This document shows positions 30,131-32,652 of a stretch of 32,652 nucleotides of DNA, piece by piece. Numbering within the stretch: the stretch's first letter is position 1; each line of letters opens with the position of its first letter. The translations under genes and the position numbers were made by a program. The DNA comes from a virus. Below the pieces are notes generated by a model, which was given only the letters and a program-made list of their open reading frames with translations, searched no databases and had not been told where the DNA came from. The stretch is taken from positions 1-32,652 of the IMG/VR virus record IMGVR_UViG_3300036985_002534; one strand, given 5' to 3'.

Positions 30131-30199
30131 TTATATAAATAAATGTGGCTCAAAAGATATTTCTATCTCTACCGAGTGACACCCCGATACTCGCCACAT
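30131..30199 (-). CDS. Candidate 22-residue leader peptide
   Basis: An ATG at 30197-30199, one base from the upstream stop, opens a 22-codon frame (MWRVSGCHSVEIEI, then SFEPHLFI) ending 13 bases before the helicase ATG. Its first codons form one strand of the outer stem of the three-way RNA structure. The composition reads more like protein than random AT-rich DNA, but it may instead be a by-product of the RNA. Confidence 0.35.
   Translation of the reverse strand: MWRVSGCHSVEIEISFEPHLFI
30143..30199 (-). ncRNA. Compact three-way-junction RNA element before the helicase gene
   Basis: On the minus strand: outer stem ATGTGGC (30199-30193) with GCCACAT (30149-30143); second stem GAGT (30192-30189) with ACTC (30077+100, that is 30177-30174) and an 11-base loop rich in G; third stem AGAGATA (30170-30164) with TATCTTT (30159-30153) closed by a GAAA tetraloop. 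Junctions are 0, 3 and 3 bases. It is GC-rich compared with its surroundings and fills almost the whole gap between two genes. I do not recognise it as a known riboswitch or ribozyme. Confidence 0.6.
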
Positions 30200-30442
30200 C
30201 TACTCTATTAATTTATCAATGTTGATATTGTGTTCCTCAAGTATATCCGATATTCCTTTTGCCATTGCGTCTATTCCATCGAATACATCGTTATTATTAT
30301 TATTTATGTTTTCAAATCTTCTCTCCATAGCCTTACGCAATTGCAGTATATCAAATAAAGCACAAGCCATATCTAAAGACTGATTTGCTCTATTAAACTC
30401 CATTTGTTCTTCGGGTAAAATAAATGTTAATCTTGCTCTCAT
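30200..30442 (-). CDS. Hypothetical phage protein (80 aa)
   Basis: 80 residues starting MRARLTFILPEEQMEFNRAN. The opening T(L)xFxLPEEQxEF is common in small phage proteins of early operons (recollection), always without assigned role. An LFDILQLRKAMERRFE helix follows. ATGA overlap with the upstream gene. Confidence 0.7.
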   Translation of the reverse strand: MRARLTFILPEEQMEFNRANQSLDMACALFDILQLRKAMERRFENINNNNNDVFDGIDAMAKGISDILEEHNINIDKLIE

Positions 30443-30747
30443 ATCTTTTTAAATGTTTCAAATATTAATCTTCTTGCTTCTGCATCAGATAATGTTCCTC
30501 TTAATCTTTGTAGAAATTCTGACTTGCCTATTTGTTCTTGTTGCCATTTAGCACCATATATAAAACCTCTTTTATCTGCATCTGCTAAATCTTCATCTTC
30601 TGATATATTAGCAGCACAATAGTTTACATAATTATTAGTAGCTTCTTCAAGTGTTTCTGTTTTCATAACTAATTTATTAGCAGTATCTCTAACTCTTTGT
30701 TTTACTTCTTCTGATGTTTCAGATAAAATTTTGTCTTTAATTTTCAT
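30439..30747 (-). CDS. Hypothetical protein (102 aa)
   Basis: 102 residues from MKIKDKILSETSEEVKQRVR. A longer frame needs a TTG start at 30783; the ATG at 30747 has an AAAGGAA-type sequence just upstream and an ATGA overlap with the 30-residue frame. Helical with an acidic middle (ISEDEDLADADK) and GFIYGAKWQQEQI, which reminds me of small phage proteins of unknown role. Confidence 0.6.
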   Translation of the reverse strand: MKIKDKILSETSEEVKQRVRDTANKLVMKTETLEEATNNYVNYCAANISEDEDLADADKRGFIYGAKWQQEQIGKSEFLQRLRGTLSDAEARRLIFETFKKI

Positions 30748-30836
30748 TCCGTTCCTTTTTTTATTAAATAATACCATAGCCAAATCATTTTTGACCTTAT
30801 AAACTCGTATGCCATTAAAACTAATATATACTTCAT
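30744..30836 (-). CDS. Possible microprotein (30 aa)
   Basis: MKYILVLMAYEFIRSKMIWL and ten more residues; starts 3 bases after the primase stop and its stop overlaps the next ATG. The competing frame also reads like protein (YEVYISFNGIRVYK) but has no ATG until the 30747 gene. Weak call. Confidence 0.3.
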   Translation of the reverse strand: MKYILVLMAYEFIRSKMIWLWYYLIKKGTE

Positions 30837-30839
30837 ATC

Positions 30840-32652
30840 TTAAAATGCTAAATCATTACTATCTTCTTCTACTTCTCCTATTGTAAACCATTTCATTCCA
30901 TTACTATTCCCATCATCATATTTAAAATCTTTATAAGAACAGTATTTTTGTATCCATATTTGGAATCTTTTATGTGTTAATTTAAATTGAGCAAAATCCG
31001 GATAATCTCTTTTGAAGTTATCTAAATAAATTTGCTTATCTAATCTAATTCCACTTGGTAAATTTTCACTATCATTTGTCCATTCATCAAACTCTGGAGA
31101 TGTTGCTGATATAAATTTACGTTTCTTACTATTCTTACTATTTTGAGCAATCAATCCAAGTGCAAAATAAGTCTGTAAACATTCCACCATATAATTGTCA
31201 AATTTATTAAAATCATCAAAGGACCAATCATCAAATAATTGCCTTCCGAAATCTTGTTCAGGAGTTAAGTTTTTACCATAAAATTGAGCTATCTCTAATT
31301 CGTGTCTCCTTCTATCTTGTGAATGTCCATCTCCTTTAATTGCATAGTTAGTAGATATAATTACCTTTGGACTTTCGTGAACATTTAATTTAATAGCATC
31401 CTTATTTTTACGTTCTAATGTAATTCCTTCAGTAATTAAACTAAAATTATTTTCAAAATCAAATCCCTTCTTAACATCATCAAACACCAGTACTCTTGTT
31501 TCTAAAGATATGGTTTGATATGCAAATGATTTTTTACTATCAAATTGTTTACCATCTATAATATCGCATCTTCTTATCTGTCCTATACCCTGCACAAATA
31601 AACCCTTTCCGGTGCCTCCTTCTGGAGATTCAGATATTAACTCATCATTTAATATTATCGCCTTATTTTGGCTTCTATTCTTATAGTTGAGTAATAGGTA
31701 ACCTATTGCAGCTTCAATAGCAGTTGGATCATTATGTGATATATTATTTATAAATTTCTTATAGTCATTATCGTTATTTTTAGATGGTATCCAATCTCTA
31801 TCTAATATCTGACTATCCCATATATAACCATCCATTTCAAAATATTCCTTCAAAACTGCATCTGTTTTGGTAACTTCTAATATACCATTTTTAAAGGGGA
31901 TAAATGATTTGTATGCGTAATCCTGCATCATTAACAAATCAATCGTTTCTAACATTATCAAATATTGCTCTGTAAACAAATTGTGATAAGTTGAGCAGTA
32001 ATTAAAAACATCAATTTTACCATTTTCAAGAAGATAATTAAGAACAAAATCTTTTATCCTGGAGATTGATGACTCTTTTACTTTATTTTCCTTTACATAA
32101 ACAAACATCGGTTTATCACTTCCATTTGGATAGTGCTTTGCAAATCCTTTATTTTCTAAAAATAATTTGTATTTATGTGAGTCAATTTTTATATTATCCT
32201 TTTTATCCAAGAACCAAAAATCCTCGTGATCGTGTACTTCCTTTAATTCATTATAAACATCCTCTTTAATATTGTGCAACCGTATAACCTCATCTTTGCC
32301 TTTTGACAAATCAACTTTTATCTTATCAATTTTATTATAATCTTCAAAAAATTTACTATCAAATTGCCTTTTACGATATGCAGATTTAATAGTGTTCTTT
32401 ACTTCCTGCTCTGAAAAATCACCAATCACTACATTATTAAAAATATATCCTTGAGCATTATATTCCTGAATTCCATATTCACAAAATGCACCGGCTAAAT
32501 CAAATATATAAGCATTGCGTTCTCCTTCATTAAATCCCTTTTGCCAGTTGAATTTCATTATTTTATCAATAATCTTATCTTCATCGGTTATTGGTATTAA
32601 TGGAACTTTTTCTGCAATCTTAAATCCTTCATCAACTATGATAGTATCGAAA
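30840..32652 (-). CDS. Primase-helicase, C-terminal part (D5/superfamily 3), cut by window edge
   Basis: The frame is open to the right edge, about 31 codons beyond the first internal Met at 32558, so this is a 5'-truncated gene. The entry region (DKIIDKIMKFNWQKGFNEGE, RNAYIFDLAGAF, then EQEVKNTIKSAYRKRQ) is primase C-terminal-like. The helicase follows: Walker A EGGTGKGLF, Walker B RVLVFDDVKKG, an arginine-rich VIISTNYAIKGDGHSQDRRRH segment in two parts, and a winged-helix end. Family: D5/DUF5906 SF3 replicative helicases. With the left-end N-terminus it forms a BT4734-type primase-helicase. The remaining gap is probably some 150-200 bases or none; see finding. Confidence 0.88.
   Translation of the reverse strand, partial: FDTIIVDEGFKIAEKVPLIPITDEDKIIDKIMKFNWQKGFNEGERNAYIFDLAGAFCEYGIQEYNAQGYIFNNVVIGDFSEQEVKNTIKSAYRKRQFDSKFFEDYNKIDKIKVDLSKGKDEVIRLHNIKEDVYNELKEVHDHEDFWFLDKKDNIKIDSHKYKLFLENKGFAKHYPNGSDKPMFVYVKENKVKESSISRIKDFVLNYLLENGKIDVFNYCSTYHNLFTEQYLIMLETIDLLMMQDYAYKSFIPFKNGILEVTKTDAVLKEYFEMDGYIWDSQILDRDWIPSKNNDNDYKKFINNISHNDPTAIEAAIGYLLLNYKNRSQNKAIILNDELISESPEGGTGKGLFVQGIGQIRRCDIIDGKQFDSKKSFAYQTISLETRVLVFDDVKKGFDFENNFSLITEGITLERKNKDAIKLNVHESPKVIISTNYAIKGDGHSQDRRRHELEIAQFYGKNLTPEQDFGRQLFDDWSFDDFNKFDNYMVECLQTYFALGLIAQNSKNSKKRKFISATSPEFDEWTNDSENLPSGIRLDKQIYLDNFKRDYPDFAQFKLTHKRFQIWIQKYCSYKDFKYDDGNSNGMKWFTIGEVEEDSNDLAF

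Noticed and set aside
30118-30153. Longer helicase start at a TTG
   Set aside because: It overlaps the structured RNA; MELRPYQY at 30117 is a typical helicase opening.
30143-30199. tRNA or hammerhead ribozyme
   Set aside because: No T-loop, anticodon arm or CCA-type ends; no CUGAUGA core, and the GAAA is a tetraloop instead of a junction element.
1-32652. Prophage interpretation
   Set aside because: No integrase, excisionase, repressor or host flank was seen and all genes run one way; it cannot be excluded because a short stretch is missing.

Overview
The window looks like an almost complete genome of a tailed phage infecting a Flavobacterium-like member of the Bacteroidetes. The evidence is very low GC (about 30% by eye), a host-type promoter signature (TTG or TTTG, 18-20 bp, TAnnTTTG), a BT4734-type primase-helicase, an XkdF-type prohead protease and several structural families typical of Bacteroidetes phages. 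Every supported gene lies on the minus strand. No integrase, repressor, tRNA or CRISPR array was seen, which suggests a virulent phage, although a short stretch is missing. The tape-measure protein and the absence of a sheath gene point to a siphovirus.

The left end (1-377) encodes the N-terminus, and the right end (30840-32652) the remainder, of one primase-helicase. The ends therefore meet inside one gene on a circular or circularly permuted molecule.

Layout in transcription order, from high to low coordinates: (1) replication and early genes, 32652-26995: primase-helicase, small proteins, a structured intercistronic RNA, a DEAH helicase, a VRR-NUC nuclease, a MazG-like protein, an HNH nuclease and an HTH protein, ending in tandem terminators. 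(2) A sigma-70-family (ECF-like) factor, 26770-26339. (3) Packaging genes, 26310-24442, then small genes. (4) Tail genes, 23071-16168: tail assembly chaperone with a probable -1 frameshift, tail completion and terminator-like proteins, large tail/baseplate proteins, tape measure. (5) Head genes, 15987-13268: protease, scaffold, capsid, tail-tube-like protein. (6) Portal, connector, fibres and lysis cassette (holin-like proteins, lysozyme, unimolecular spanin), 13162-4925. (7) A nuclease gene and a chain of tiny overlapping genes with a YqaJ exonuclease, 4755-1348. (8) A single-stranded-DNA-binding protein gene, then the primase start.

The main new observation is regulatory. Blocks 3, 4, 5 and 6 are each preceded by an identically spaced two-part element, TGAAACAA-N12-(A/T)TTGTTAT, unlike the host promoter. 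The phage sigma-like gene has a host-type promoter and lies directly upstream of the first copy. The simplest reading is an early-to-late switch in which the phage sigma factor drives a four-promoter late regulon. In three copies the element ends 6 bp before the ATG, so those mRNAs may be leaderless. A second notable feature is an H-type pseudoknot at the predicted 5' end of the ssb mRNA, resembling the autoregulatory leader of T4 gene 32. No gene-free stretch exceeds about 240 bases; the four longest (378-611, 4756-4924, 15988-16167, 26771-26994) hold terminators and promoters and are annotated.
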